Below, in pieces: positions 9,148 through 18,635 of a stretch of DNA of 64,000 bases. A model generated the notes under the pieces. The model saw nothing but the letters and a program-made list of their open reading frames with translations, did not search any database and had not been told where the DNA came from. Where the stretch lies: assembly GCF_034931405.1 (NCBI RefSeq), contig NZ_JAYGHA010000012.1, positions 1 to 64,000 of the forward strand. Reading direction: 5' to 3'. Position 1 is the stretch's first letter, and the number at the start of each line of letters is the position of its first letter. The stretch comes from RDYJ01 sp034931405 (GTDB taxonomy: Bacteria > Cyanobacteriota > Cyanobacteriia > Cyanobacteriales > Nostocaceae). The translations under genes and the position numbers were made by a program.

Positions 9148-10977
9148 CTAATCTTGTTGCTTAATCGGAAGTTTAATAATAAATTCTGTTCCCTTCCCAG
9201 GTGTTGTAATGCACTGCAAATTACCTTTATGCTTGGCAGTAATAACCTGGTAGCTAATTGATAAGCCTAAACCAGTTCCTTTACCAATAGGTTTTGTGGT
9301 GAAAAAAGGATCAAATATGCGATTGCGACTATCTTCTGGTATTCCCATACCATTATCTGCAATGTGAATAACAATACACTGATTTTTCAGGACTTTTGTT
9401 TGAATTAAAATTTCCTTATTACTATTAGTTAATTCTGGGTAATTATCATTTTTTTTATTTTCTTCTAGAGCATCAATAGCGTTACTAATAATATTCATGA
9501 ATACCTGATTTAGCTGCCCAGGATAACATTCTATTAAGGGTAAATCGCCATAATCTTTGATGACTTCAATTTCAGCTTCGTGCGGTTTTCCTTTAATTCT
9601 GTATTGGAGAATTAAAAGTGTATTATCAATTCCTTCATGGATATTTACTTCTTTCATCTCCGCTTCATCTAGTCGAGAGAAATTTCTTAAAGATAAGACA
9701 ATTTCACGAATTCTTTTAGTTCCTACTTCCAAGGAAGATATTATTTTAGTAGTATCCTCAAGAATGAACGCTAAATCTATATCTTCTATGTAGTATTGAA
9801 TTTCATCAATCGGCTGGGGATAGTAGGTTTGATACAAGTTTATTAATTCTAGCAAATGCTGAAAATATTCATTGAGTGGTGTAATGTTACCATGAATAAA
9901 GTTAACAGGATTATTGATTTCATGAGCTACACCAGCCACTAGCTGTCCCAAACTTGACATTTTCTCATTTTGAATTAATTGGGTTTGAGTTTCCTGAAGC
10001 TCTTGCAGTGTTTGTTCTAGTTCTTGAGCTTTCTGTGTTAATTGAATTTGAGATTGTTTAAGATTTATTTCTGCTTGTCTTCTATCAATTATCTCCTTTT
10101 GTAAATCTTGATTGAGTTCAAAAAGTTGAGATGTTCTTTCAGAAACTCTAGATTCCAAAGAATCATAAAAATTACTCAATTTTTCGGTCATTAGATTAAA
10201 TTCATTAGCAAGCTGTTCAATTTCATCATTAGTTTTAATATCTAAATAGTAACTTAAATTTCCTCTAGCAATTTTGGCTACTCCCATTTGCAGTGTATGT
10301 AGTGAGTGAATAACTGGAATTATAATAATAATCAATTGAAACAAAAATATTAAAAATATTCCCATAATGCCTAAAAACATAAAATTGGTATTCATGTATC
10401 TGATTCTTGTCACCTTTGCATTTGCAGAATAATTCTGTTTTTGGGCTTTTTGAGAAATTGCAGATAGATAAAATTTAATATCTTTGACATAGGAGTTAAT
10501 TGCTTTTAAATCCTGCTGTGATGTTGTTACAGTAGTGATATTTTTATCTAAAATATTTGCTAACCTGGTCAAAGAAGCATAACGACTACGTACAACCGAT
10601 AATTCTGGTGTTATATCCATCAAAGGTTCTAACTTAGCCAAGTCAATGATAAAATTAGACCTGATTTTTTGATATTCCCCCATATTTATAATATTGCCAT
10701 CTAAGACTACAACATCTTTGATAATTAAAGCTTGATCTTGCAAAGATTTTTCTAGATTATGTGACTTCAACACAGGACTTACGCAACTGATATATTGGTA
10801 GGGTGCGTCAGACTGCATAAATTTTGCAAATAAACGTATTTTTGATATCTGACGCACCCTACACCTACACCAGATTTTTGGTGTGACACTTACGTAAGTC
10901 CTACAACATATAGACTTACAATTCCCTATTGTCTGAGTAAATAAACAGTATCCGGGAAAATTATGTGCGATATACAC
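9148..10977 (-). CDS. Sensor histidine kinase with repeat-derived N-terminus (start uncertain, possibly broken)
   Basis: Membrane sensor kinase: one clear transmembrane helix at residues 197-221, HAMP at about 222-275, a coiled coil at 280-340, the phospho-acceptor box with H352 in AGVAHEINNPVNF, then an HATPase domain with DNGMGIPED and GKGTGLGLSIS boxes. Residues 26-68 are encoded by a 129-bp MITE-like element (10774-10902). Its length is a multiple of three, so the frame stays open. The first codon is a GTG at 10977, and no first transmembrane helix is visible upstream. The likely reading is that the original 5' end was lost or altered, leaving a kinase with a damaged sensor. The first ATG outside the repeat is at residue 99. 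Confidence 0.7.
   Translation of the reverse strand: MYIAHNFPGYCLFTQTIGNCKSICCRTYVSVTPKIWCRCRVRQISKIRLFAKFMQSDAPYQYISCVSPVLKSHNLEKSLQDQALIIKDVVVLDGNIINMGEYQKIRSNFIIDLAKLEPLMDITPELSVVRSRYASLTRLANILDKNITTVTTSQQDLKAINSYVKDIKFYLSAISQKAQKQNYSANAKVTRIRYMNTNFMFLGIMGIFLIFLFQLIIIIIPVIHSLHTLQMGVAKIARGNLSYYLDIKTNDEIEQLANEFNLMTEKLSNFYDSLESRVSERTSQLFELNQDLQKEIIDRRQAEINLKQSQIQLTQKAQELEQTLQELQETQTQLIQNEKMSSLGQLVAGVAHEINNPVNFIHGNITPLNEYFQHLLELINLYQTYYPQPIDEIQYYIEDIDLAFILEDTTKIISSLEVGTKRIREIVLSLRNFSRLDEAEMKEVNIHEGIDNTLLILQYRIKGKPHEAEIEVIKDYGDLPLIECYPGQLNQVFMNIISNAIDALEENKKNDNYPELTNSNKEILIQTKVLKNQCIVIHIADNGMGIPEDSRNRIFDPFFTTKPIGKGTGLGLSISYQVITAKHKGNLQCITTPGKGTEFIIKLPIKQQD
10774..10902. mobile_element. MITE-like element with 10-bp terminal inverted repeats
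   Basis: Perfect ends AGGACTTACG and CGTAAGTCCT, an inner inverted repeat GTAGGGTGCGTCAGA / TCTGACGCACCCTAC, and no coding capacity of its own. A close copy lies at 50643-50758. I could not define a target-site duplication with certainty. Confidence 0.75.
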
Positions 10978-11246
10978 TTTTTATTTAAACTAAAATTGCG
11001 CTCTAGTAAAGCTGTAATTAGCTCATATTTTTTAATATCTAGTACCAGTTCGCTTTCGTGTCTGATTTGACTTTAATCAAAGTCTGTTTATCCCCCGCTT
11101 TAATCTGATTATGTCGCAAATTGAGTTTCCCGAAAATTTGATAGATAAATCCTGAGCTTGCATCCTCAATTTCTTGAAGAAGCTGGGTATCTGGGCATAA
11201 TTGCTGTATACTGGCTTGGTGTAGGTGAAATTTAGGCTAATATATT

Positions 11247-11354
11247 ATGAATAACGACTTACTGGCATTTTTTGCAGGTGTAACGTTACTTATTGTCTAT
11301 CTCATCTTCTCTGCGTTAACCGAAATGGGTACTAAACTACCAGGGAAGAAATGA
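11247..11354 (+). CDS. Small single-span membrane protein, 35 residues
   Basis: ATG at 11247 to TGA at 11354 gives a 35-residue peptide: a short polar start (MNNDLL), one hydrophobic span of about 18 residues (FFAGVTLLIVYLIFSAL), then TEMGTKLPGKK. The size and layout resemble the single-helix subunits of photosynthetic and NDH-1 complexes. It does not match PetG, PetL, PetM, PetN, PsaM, PsbX or Psb30 as I remember them. No strong ribosome-binding site is visible. It is in an otherwise empty region between the kinase and the metal-binding lipoprotein. Confidence 0.4.
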   Translation: MNNDLLAFFAGVTLLIVYLIFSALTEMGTKLPGKK

Positions 11355-11560
11355 GTTATGATTGTTTCAAATTTCTCAACTTATAAACTGGCACAAAAGA
11401 GTTATAACTAATTCAAGTATAGTAAGCCAGGTCTAAGAACACACTGATTTTCCATATACCGAGTATGCTGATGAAAATTTTTTAGTCACCACTGTACCTT
11501 TATTAAGCTAGATTCCAAGACACGATAATATATTTATTTGATTGTTATTTGATTATATTT

Positions 11561-12559
11561 ATGGCAAAAAAAATCTTATGTAGAAATATCTTAAACATGG
11601 CATTTTTGGTAATTAGTATGGGATTTTTTGGATGCAAAAATCCCGATACAAATACTACATATATTCAATATAATCAGACTCGGAGGATTAACAGAAATCT
11701 CCCCCAAGTTGTAGTAACTACTAGTGTTTTGTGTGATTTAACTAAACAAGTTGCTGGAGAAACTATCAATCTTACTTGCTTAGTTCCTCCCGGTTTAAAT
11801 CCGCGCATCTATCAACCAACACCGGAGGATATCCAAGCAATTCAACAAGCGCATCTTATTTTATATCATGGTTATAATTTTGAACCAAGTCTCATCAACG
11901 TTATTCAAACAACTCAAAGCAATGCGCCCAAAATAGCTGTTGGTCAACGTGCTGTACCTGAACCAGAAAGATTAGTAAAAAATGGAAAAAGTTTCACTGA
12001 ACCACATATTTGGCACAATGTTAAAAACGCTATTAAAATCGTGGAAGTAATTAATAGCAGTTTAGATAAATTATCGCCCAAAAATAAAGAAAAATATCAA
12101 AATAAAACTAGTGAATTAACTAAGGAATTAAACGCATTACATAACTGGATTAAGTCTACACTTGCTACTATTCCTAATAAAAATCGCAAATTACTAACAA
12201 CCCATGAAGCAATGATTTATTATGTCAAAGCTTATGGTTTTCCCTACAAAGGTAGTTTACCAGATATTAGGGATGAAGATAATTTGACAGACACAAGAGT
12301 GAAAAATTTGGCTCAATATATAGAAAAAGCTAAAGTACCAACACTTTTTGCAGATACAACGATTAATCCCCTGTTACTTGAGCCTATTACCAAACAAGCA
12401 AATGTGAAACTTTTTTCTAGACAACTTTATATTGATGGACTTGGTGAATTGAATAGTGATGGAGAAACTTATCAAAAAATGATGGATGCTAATACACGCA
12501 GTATTGTTGAAGGTTTAGGAGGAACTTATTTAAAGTTTATACCGAATGTTGGTAAGTAA
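11561..12559 (+). CDS. Zinc/manganese ABC-transporter substrate-binding lipoprotein (ZnuA/MntC family)
   Basis: Periplasmic metal-binding protein of the cluster A-I (TroA/ZnuA/MntC) family. The start at the ATG 11561 gives a lipoprotein signal with a GFFGC lipobox; an upstream TTG at 11549 is less likely. The fold signatures are VVVTTSVLCDLTKQVAG, YQPTPEDI, EPHIWHNVKNA, TTHEAMIYYVKAYG and FADTTINP. The first metal ligand, normally His in an HxYEPTP-type motif, is replaced here by Arg (NPRIYQPTP). The later His/His/Asp ligands appear intact. No permease or ATPase gene is adjacent. It may have altered metal affinity or a non-transport role. Confidence 0.85.
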   Translation: MAKKILCRNILNMAFLVISMGFFGCKNPDTNTTYIQYNQTRRINRNLPQVVVTTSVLCDLTKQVAGETINLTCLVPPGLNPRIYQPTPEDIQAIQQAHLILYHGYNFEPSLINVIQTTQSNAPKIAVGQRAVPEPERLVKNGKSFTEPHIWHNVKNAIKIVEVINSSLDKLSPKNKEKYQNKTSELTKELNALHNWIKSTLATIPNKNRKLLTTHEAMIYYVKAYGFPYKGSLPDIRDEDNLTDTRVKNLAQYIEKAKVPTLFADTTINPLLLEPITKQANVKLFSRQLYIDGLGELNSDGETYQKMMDANTRSIVEGLGGTYLKFIPNVGK

Positions 12560-12606
12560 TTTTCACAAGGTTTTTCTCCTCAGTGATTGAGTAGTTGAGT
12601 AGAAAT

Positions 12607-13575
12607 TTAAAATTTACTAACAATCATAGAGAATAAAATCACCAACCAGGGTATTGTTAAATCAGGAATTAACCCAGCATAATTTCTTAAAAAAGGTATT
12701 CCCATCGCTAAAATAAACCTCAGAGAACGCAAAGAAACAGGACGATTACCATTTTGATCAACAAATCCATATCTCTTAGCAACTTCAGCTACAACTTGGA
12801 TTTTACCTGTGTATTTGATAATATTAGCATCAGATGCTAATGCAGCGATCGCTCTCCCCGTAAACAACGGTGTTTCCCAATTATAACCATCACCAAATGA
12901 TGGAGAATTACCATTTTCTAAACTCTGTTCCTGTGCGAAACTTGTAATCTGTTCCGTACCCACAATACCCGGATAAATAGCCAAAGAAGTGACATTATAC
13001 TCTTTTAATTCCTTAGCCATATCTGCGGCTAATCTATCACAAGCACTTTTTCCCACACCATAAGGTACACTAAAAATATAAGACATTCCGCCCCAAGAAG
13101 AAATAGTGAAAATAATCCCTTCATGGCGTTTTGTCATCATCCTGACGGCATAAATACTAGCAACATAATGACTCCGCAAACCCACATTATTAGCAGCATC
13201 CCAAAAACTCGGTTCAGACTCCCAAAAAGGCTTACCATAAGCTTCTCTTAAAGCTTGTACTCCTGCATAAACATTATTAACTAAAATATCCAATTGGCCA
13301 TTTTGTTCTCTTTCAATGCGTTCAAAAAGTTGACGAATTTGTTCATCATCACTATGATCAACTTGAATAGGAATACAAACCCCTCCCGCTTCTATAACTG
13401 CGGTTTCAGTTTCCTGTAAACTACCACCAAGGCTATTATTATGATTAGGTTCAAGAGTACGTCCTGTAATATACACAGTAGCACCTGCTTCACCTAAACC
13501 AACAGCAATTCCTTTACCAATACCTCTGGTAGCACCTGTTACTAATGCGATTTTACCTACAAGATTTTTACTCAT
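12607..13575 (-). CDS. SDR-family oxidoreductase, DHRS1-like
   Basis: NAD(P)-dependent short-chain dehydrogenase. The Rossmann motif TGATRGIG is near residues 14-21, NNVY replaces the usual NNAG, and the catalytic Ser/Tyr/Lys set appears as ISSWGG and YGVGK. The 322-residue length and the hydrophobic carboxy-terminal segment (about 295-318, IPWLVILFSMIV) match the DHRS1-like branch, which suggests membrane attachment. The substrate is unknown. It is convergent with the upstream metal-binding lipoprotein gene. Confidence 0.85.
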   Translation of the reverse strand: MSKNLVGKIALVTGATRGIGKGIAVGLGEAGATVYITGRTLEPNHNNSLGGSLQETETAVIEAGGVCIPIQVDHSDDEQIRQLFERIEREQNGQLDILVNNVYAGVQALREAYGKPFWESEPSFWDAANNVGLRSHYVASIYAVRMMTKRHEGIIFTISSWGGMSYIFSVPYGVGKSACDRLAADMAKELKEYNVTSLAIYPGIVGTEQITSFAQEQSLENGNSPSFGDGYNWETPLFTGRAIAALASDANIIKYTGKIQVVAEVAKRYGFVDQNGNRPVSLRSLRFILAMGIPFLRNYAGLIPDLTIPWLVILFSMIVSKF

Positions 13576-13742
13576 TTTTTTGTGATAAAATTTATATTTT
13601 CAGTATATAATTATTATATTAATTTTCCTGAATTTGTCAATTACATAACATTCTTAGTTGTCGATAAGGAGTGATAGGTGTCCAGACATTTTAGCTTTAA
13701 TAATTAATAAATCTAATAAAAATACTTTTTAAACACCATCTT

Positions 13743-14558
13743 ATGATTTATAAAATCACCGATATCCAAAAACTCCTTAAAAATACAATTCTGGACGAAG
13801 CACAAATCATTGAAATTAGCATACCGGCAAGTGAAGAAACAGCTTTAGTAATGCAGATTAATGTTGACAACAAGATTCAAGCATGGGAAATTATGAGATA
13901 TCTTTTACCTCAAACTCAACTTTATCCGGTGATAGTTGCTTGTTGGTCAAATAAAAGCGATAGTTGGGCAGATGATATCATTAAAGAGGATTTATTTTGT
14001 CGTTTTGAATATGAATATGAACCGTCTTACCCTCAATATAAAAATACTGGCATTCAAGAATTAATTGAAGAAGTTAATAAGGTTGATATTACGCAATTTT
14101 TAACTGAAAAAATAGAGATATCAAAGGAAAAGTTTAACCAATATTTAGCATTATTGGAGCAGCAAAATCAAGAAAAATTATTGATTGATTTGAGCTATTT
14201 AGAATGGTATGAACCCATCAATCAAACTTTAGCATTAGTATTATTACCAATTCAAAATAGTTGGGAAATACTGGCTTATCTGCATTGGTATGGGGCTAGT
14301 TATATAGGTAGTGATAAAGTAATGGCTATGTTAAAATATTGGCATGAACAATATCACATAGATTTAGTAAGTCATTATGGAACTATGTTACAAATAACAG
14401 TGAAAAATAAACCAAAAACTTTAAAACAAGCTTTACAATTAGCAATTGAACAAGAAATTATTGCCCCTTGTACAACTATTTTACCAGGTATTTCTCTTGT
14501 AGATCATGCTTGTGCTTTATTCAAAACTGATCATTGGTTTCTGCATGAACGTCCTTAA
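13743..14558 (+). CDS. DUF4253-domain protein
   Basis: 271-residue soluble protein. The carboxy-terminal 110 residues carry the DUF4253 pattern: NSWEILAYLHWYGAS, then KYWHEQYHIDLVSHYGTMLQI, then a helix with ALQLAIEQ. Upstream is an acidic, Trp-rich half (AWEIMRYLLPQTQLYPVI). The function of the family is unknown. The gene is flanked by unrelated genes on the other strand. Confidence 0.7.
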   Translation: MIYKITDIQKLLKNTILDEAQIIEISIPASEETALVMQINVDNKIQAWEIMRYLLPQTQLYPVIVACWSNKSDSWADDIIKEDLFCRFEYEYEPSYPQYKNTGIQELIEEVNKVDITQFLTEKIEISKEKFNQYLALLEQQNQEKLLIDLSYLEWYEPINQTLALVLLPIQNSWEILAYLHWYGASYIGSDKVMAMLKYWHEQYHIDLVSHYGTMLQITVKNKPKTLKQALQLAIEQEIIAPCTTILPGISLVDHACALFKTDHWFLHERP

Positions 14559-14576
14559 GATTAAAATGATGGTGCA

Positions 14577-15455
14577 TTACTCAATAGACTTTAATATTTC
14601 CAACTCTTCTCTCACAGATAATGTTTTATAACCTAAACTAAAAGCTTTTGAACTATCTAAAGAAATATCTTTTGGCCTTGGTGCTGCCATTTTTACATCT
14701 GCTTGCAGACAGGATTTGATTTTATCACTAGGAAGTTTTAATACTTCTACTAATATTTTACCAAAATCATAACGAGAAATCCTTTCTTTCCCACCTAAAT
14801 GAATGATACCGTTAACTTTTTCTAAGGCTAATAATAGCCCTTTTGCGGCTGTATTTGCACTAACTGGAGTGCGAAATTCATCTATAAATAAATTCAGTTC
14901 TTTCCCCTCTTTCAATGTTTGGATAAATTGCTGAATAAAGCTTTTAGCTGTGGGTGTTTCTCTCCCAAACATTAATGGCATTCGACAAATTGCTGCCGGG
15001 GGATATAATTTTAATATACCTGTTTCTGCTTGGACTTTTTGCTCACCGTAAATATTCACAGGGGAAACTTCATCTGTTTCTTGATATAGTGGTTTTAAAC
15101 CATCAAAAACCAAGTCAGTAGAGGTAAAAGCGAAGGGTAAAGAATTATCTGCACAAAGTCCGGCAATGTGACAAGATGCGGTAACATTTATGGTGTAAGA
15201 TTCCTGGGGATGAAGTTGACAGTAATTCGGTTGAGATTGTGCTGCGGTGTGAATTACTGCATCCGGTTTGATTTCATTGAATATAGCCTTTAATTCCTGA
15301 AAGTTTGTTAAATCAACTTTCGAGATTTTCACATCTGATATTTCTAGAAAATGGGTATGATATGTACCGTAAACTTCCCATTTTTCTTGTTTTGCTGTTT
15401 GGCAAAGATGCCAACCTAAAAAGCCGCTTACACCTGTAATTAGGAGTTTCTTCAT
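14577..15455 (-). CDS. dTDP-4-dehydrorhamnose reductase-like NAD(P)-dependent sugar epimerase/reductase
   Basis: Extended SDR of the RmlD-like group, 292 residues. It has the nucleotide-binding motif GVSGFLGWHL, HTAAQSQ, a catalytic threonine region FTSTDLVFDG, YGEQK as the Tyr-x3-Lys pair, and RMPLMFG. Family members reduce or epimerise nucleotide sugars, but without rml neighbours the exact substrate cannot be stated. The single gene has its own intergenic regions on both sides. Confidence 0.75.
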   Translation of the reverse strand: MKKLLITGVSGFLGWHLCQTAKQEKWEVYGTYHTHFLEISDVKISKVDLTNFQELKAIFNEIKPDAVIHTAAQSQPNYCQLHPQESYTINVTASCHIAGLCADNSLPFAFTSTDLVFDGLKPLYQETDEVSPVNIYGEQKVQAETGILKLYPPAAICRMPLMFGRETPTAKSFIQQFIQTLKEGKELNLFIDEFRTPVSANTAAKGLLLALEKVNGIIHLGGKERISRYDFGKILVEVLKLPSDKIKSCLQADVKMAAPRPKDISLDSSKAFSLGYKTLSVREELEILKSIE

Positions 15456-15540
15456 ATCTCCTACATCAAATCAATTAAGTTTTTATCACCCTGGTAATAC
15501 AGGTTGTGTTTATATAGATGCACTGAAGACAAAAGCATAT

Positions 15541-16284
15541 TTATTGTAATAGTTGCTGAAACTGCTTTTGATCACGAATTTTATCAAAATCCGCATCAAT
15601 TTTGGCTAATGGCTTATATTTATCAGGGAAAATTTTCATGGCTTTTTCTAGGTTCTCAATTGCTAGTTCTGGCTGGTTTTGTAAGGCATAATTACAGGCT
15701 TTGTTGTAATATACTTGATGGGAATTTGGCTGAATAGTCATTGCTTGGTTGTAAGATGCCAAAGCTTCTTTGTACTTTTGTAATTTTGTCAGCGCAATTC
15801 CTCGATTTATCAAGTATTCAGGTTTTTTGGTTTCAATAGCTATAGCTTCATCGTAGGATTTTACAGCTTCATCGTAACGCCGTAAAGCTGTTAAGGCATT
15901 GCCTCGATTATACCAAGCTTCATTTTTATTTGGGCGAATTGCGATCGCTTGATCATAGGATGATACAGCTTCTTCATATTTATGTAAAGCTATTAAAGCA
16001 TTTCCCCGGTTAACCCATGTTTCTACACTGTCTTTTTTGATAGCGATGGCTTGATTATAAAATGTCAGAGCATCTTTATAGCGATTGCTATCTAAAAAAC
16101 TGTTGCCTTTATTTAGTAATTTCTCTGCTTTTTGACTATCTTGTACTTCTGCTATCAGTTGTGCAACATTATTTTCTTGTACAACTTGCTTAGTATATTG
16201 TGTGGATGATATTGCCAAATCACCACAGCCAACTGTCAAAAAACTCATAAATCCACAGGCAATAAAGCATCGCTGAATAACCAT
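15541..16284 (-). CDS. TPR-repeat lipoprotein
   Basis: The start at ATG 16284 gives a signal peptide ending in a LTVGC lipobox at residues 13-17, so the protein is probably anchored to a membrane outside the cytoplasm. About five tetratricopeptide repeats follow (residues about 50-225), with the pattern AWYNRGNALTALRRYDEAVK. A longer reading from 16347 would place 21 extra residues before the signal and is unlikely. The partner is unknown. Confidence 0.75.
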   Translation of the reverse strand: MVIQRCFIACGFMSFLTVGCGDLAISSTQYTKQVVQENNVAQLIAEVQDSQKAEKLLNKGNSFLDSNRYKDALTFYNQAIAIKKDSVETWVNRGNALIALHKYEEAVSSYDQAIAIRPNKNEAWYNRGNALTALRRYDEAVKSYDEAIAIETKKPEYLINRGIALTKLQKYKEALASYNQAMTIQPNSHQVYYNKACNYALQNQPELAIENLEKAMKIFPDKYKPLAKIDADFDKIRDQKQFQQLLQ

Positions 16285-16796
16285 TCTGCACCTACACAAT
16301 TCACAATATGATGTTATAACTTTTGGATGATTGAACATTGTATCCAAGTCAACGAAACTATTATCAATTATCTTGTTTTTTATTCTCCCAAAAATGAAGA
16401 TTTCGATAAAATTTGGTTAAAGTATAGTGACTATATCATGTTCAGGTGAACTTAATCAATTACTAATTAACACAATCTATTTTTAAATATCTTCTTATTT
16501 CATCTGTAATCTTGACTATCACTGTATTTTCACCCTTCTGTGAGATTGAGAATAATCAGGAATTTTAAATTTATTGCAAATACTTAATTAAATTTGTTAT
16601 CAATTATTACTGTCTTCTGCCTTTAGTCAACGGTGATTATACAGCAGATTGTCAATAATTTAAGTCCAGAATTGAAACAAGAAGGCAAATATCAAGCAAT
16701 CATCCAAACTGGGTTTTGAACCTTGAAGTTGTAAGCTATATGGGGAACGGAACGTGAGAACATATAAACAACCACAATCAACAAAGTCTCAAAAAC
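16285..16796. other. Divergent intergenic region between the TPR lipoprotein and por
   Basis: About 510 AT-rich bases without a gene. It must hold the promoters of both divergent genes, but I could not pick convincing -35/-10 boxes. Confidence 0.5.
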
Positions 16797-17762
16797 ATGG
16801 AAGAACAGCGTAAATCAACGGTTATAATTACAGGTACATCCTCTGGTGTCGGTTTGTACGCTGCCAAAGCTTTAGCCGCAACTGGTCAATGGCACGTGAT
16901 CATGGCTTGTAGAAATTTGCAGAAAACCGAAGAAGCAGCCCAATCAGTAGGAATTGCAAAAGATAGCTATACAATCATACATCTAGACTTAGCATCTTTA
17001 AACAGTGTACGTCAATTTGTGACTGATTTTAGAAATACTGGCAGGTCATTGGATGCGTTGGTTTGCAATGCTGCCATTTATATGCCTTTAATCAAAGAAC
17101 CTTTGTATAGTCCAGACGGATATGAGTTGAGTGTGGCCACAAATCACCTGGGACATTTTCTGCTGTGTAACTTAATCTTAGAGGATTTGCAAAAATCTGC
17201 GGCTGCTGAACCCAGACTGGTAATTCTGGGAACTGTAACACACAACCCCAACGAATTGGGAGGAAAAATTCCTCCCCGTCCAGATTTAGGAGAACTAAAA
17301 GGTTTTGAAGCAGGATTCAAAGCACCTTGTACCATGATTGATGGTAAGAAATTTGAACCTGTGAAAGCCTATAAAGATAGCAAAGTTTGTAATGTGTTGA
17401 CAATGAGAGAACTGCATCGACGCTATCATGAGTCAACTGGTATCACCTTTAGTTCCCTCTATCCCGGATGTGTGGCTACAACTCCCCTATTCCGTAACCA
17501 TTATCCATTGTTCCAGAAACTCTTCCCCCTCTTCCAGAAGTACATTACCGGTGGGTTTGTTTCTGAAGAACTAGCTGGTCAAAGAGTAGCAGCAGTAGTT
17601 GCCGATCCTGAATATAATCAATCTGGGATGTATTGGAGTTGGGGAAATAGACAGAAAAAAGAAGGGAAGTCCTTTGTGCAGCAAGTTTCTAACGAAGCCA
17701 GCGATGATGATAAAGCTGAAAAAATGTGGGAATTAAGCGCCAAGTTGGTGGGATTAGACTAA
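16797..17762 (+). CDS. por: Light-dependent protochlorophyllide oxidoreductase
   Basis: Reduces the C17-C18 double bond of protochlorophyllide with NADPH in a light-driven step of chlorophyll synthesis. The 321-residue SDR protein has GTSSGVGLYAAKAL (NADPH binding), NAAIYMP, the catalytic YKDSK near residue 193, and the LPOR-specific stretches FSSLYPGCVATTPLFR and SGMYWSWGNRQ. The length matches cyanobacterial enzymes. It has its own promoter region. A hairpin of the AGATCCCCGACTTC/GAAGTCGGGGATCT type follows at 17803-17869. Confidence 0.95.
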   Translation: MEEQRKSTVIITGTSSGVGLYAAKALAATGQWHVIMACRNLQKTEEAAQSVGIAKDSYTIIHLDLASLNSVRQFVTDFRNTGRSLDALVCNAAIYMPLIKEPLYSPDGYELSVATNHLGHFLLCNLILEDLQKSAAAEPRLVILGTVTHNPNELGGKIPPRPDLGELKGFEAGFKAPCTMIDGKKFEPVKAYKDSKVCNVLTMRELHRRYHESTGITFSSLYPGCVATTPLFRNHYPLFQKLFPLFQKYITGGFVSEELAGQRVAAVVADPEYNQSGMYWSWGNRQKKEGKSFVQQVSNEASDDDKAEKMWELSAKLVGLD

Positions 17763-17802
17763 AAGATTCGTAAGTATTCAGCTAGAGCAATCGTTCATAT
17801 CC

Positions 17803-17869
17803 AGATCCCCGACTTCACCAGATCAATTTATCATTTATGAACACAATAAACAAAAGAAGTCGGGGATCT
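17803..17869. terminator. Long hairpin, likely shared terminator of por and tRNA-Leu
   Basis: AGATCCCCGACTTC (17803-17816) pairs perfectly with GAAGTCGGGGATCT (17856-17869) around an AT-rich loop. It lies between convergent por and tRNA-Leu. Related half-sites occur near 6775 and 52025, so it is also a member of a dispersed hairpin family. Confidence 0.5.
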
Positions 17870-17954
17870 TATGACATCAAAGATTCCAAATGAAAACTTG
17901 ACTCTGCAAATGAGTCAAGGAATTATTATGATTTATGAATTTAATATTTTTTAA

Positions 17955-18323
17955 TGGGAGTGGGGGGACTTGAACCCCCACGACCGTTTAAGGTCAACGG
18001 ATTTTCATTCTCTCGCAGCTTTCGCTACTGCCTTTTTGTTTGCACAAAATTAGGTTTTGAGAATTGGACTCTCCCTTTACCCTCGTCTTTACGTTAGGGT
18101 AGCTCCCGTCGAGTCTCTGCACCTTCCCTGAATTTTGGATTTTCGATTTTAAATGGAAACCCAAAATAAAATCTCAAGTTTAAAATTTCCGGGCTTGGCT
18201 CAGGATTGCCATATCTGTAAACAGATTTAGGTTTCCCTGAATTTGACAGCTTCCACTTGAAAGATTTCTCAATCAAGGCTCAGTTTTCTAAGTCCGTAGC
18301 GTCTACCATTCCGCCACACTCCC
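17955..18323 (-). tRNA. trnL: tRNA-Leu (anticodon UAA), split by a group I intron
   Basis: Exon 1 is 18323-18290 (starts GGGAGTGTGGCGG, ends CGGACTT with the first anticodon base). Exon 2 is 18005-17955 (starts AAAATCCGTTGACC, contains GGTTCAAGTCC as the T arm). The seven-base acceptor stem GGGAGTG pairs with CACTCCC, followed by discriminator A. The spliced anticodon is UAA. The variable arm is long, as expected for leucine. CCA is not encoded. Confidence 0.93.
18006..18289 (-). other. Group I intron in tRNA-Leu(UAA)
   Basis: 284-base intron inserted after the U of the anticodon, the position of the ancient cyanobacterial and plastid trnL intron. It ends in G (omega-G) and starts after U, as group I splicing requires. 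It has no endonuclease reading frame; the 60-codon open frame inside is chance. Confidence 0.9.
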
Positions 18324-18635
18324 AAAGGGTTTTAGATGTTTGGAGGTTTAAAAAACCACCTCATCTATTTCACCATTAATTACGTCTTTGTGCAAGTAGT
18401 TTTGAAAATCTTTTTTCAAACGCCACTTTTTTTATTTAGCACTTGCTCGTTTTTAACAGCGAAATTTGATTATAACACAATCTTACCTGTTTTTTGCAAA
18501 AATGCAAGTTATGTTGGAAAAATTTTTTCCTGCCTGAGCAAAACCCAGAAGTGATACTTCCCTGAGTCTGCCGATTCATCATATCATGGGGAGTAGATGC
18601 ACCAAATATAGTCTTCTCAAATCCGACAAAAAATT
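18324..18635. other. Intergenic region between tRNA-Leu and ndhL
   Basis: About 310 bases without a recognisable gene. It contains the divergent promoters of trnL and the ndhL cluster. I see nothing else in it. Confidence 0.4.

Noticed and set aside
18094..18276. 60-codon open frame inside the tRNA-Leu intron
   Set aside because: No homing-endonuclease motif, and it overlaps conserved intron structure; chance frame.
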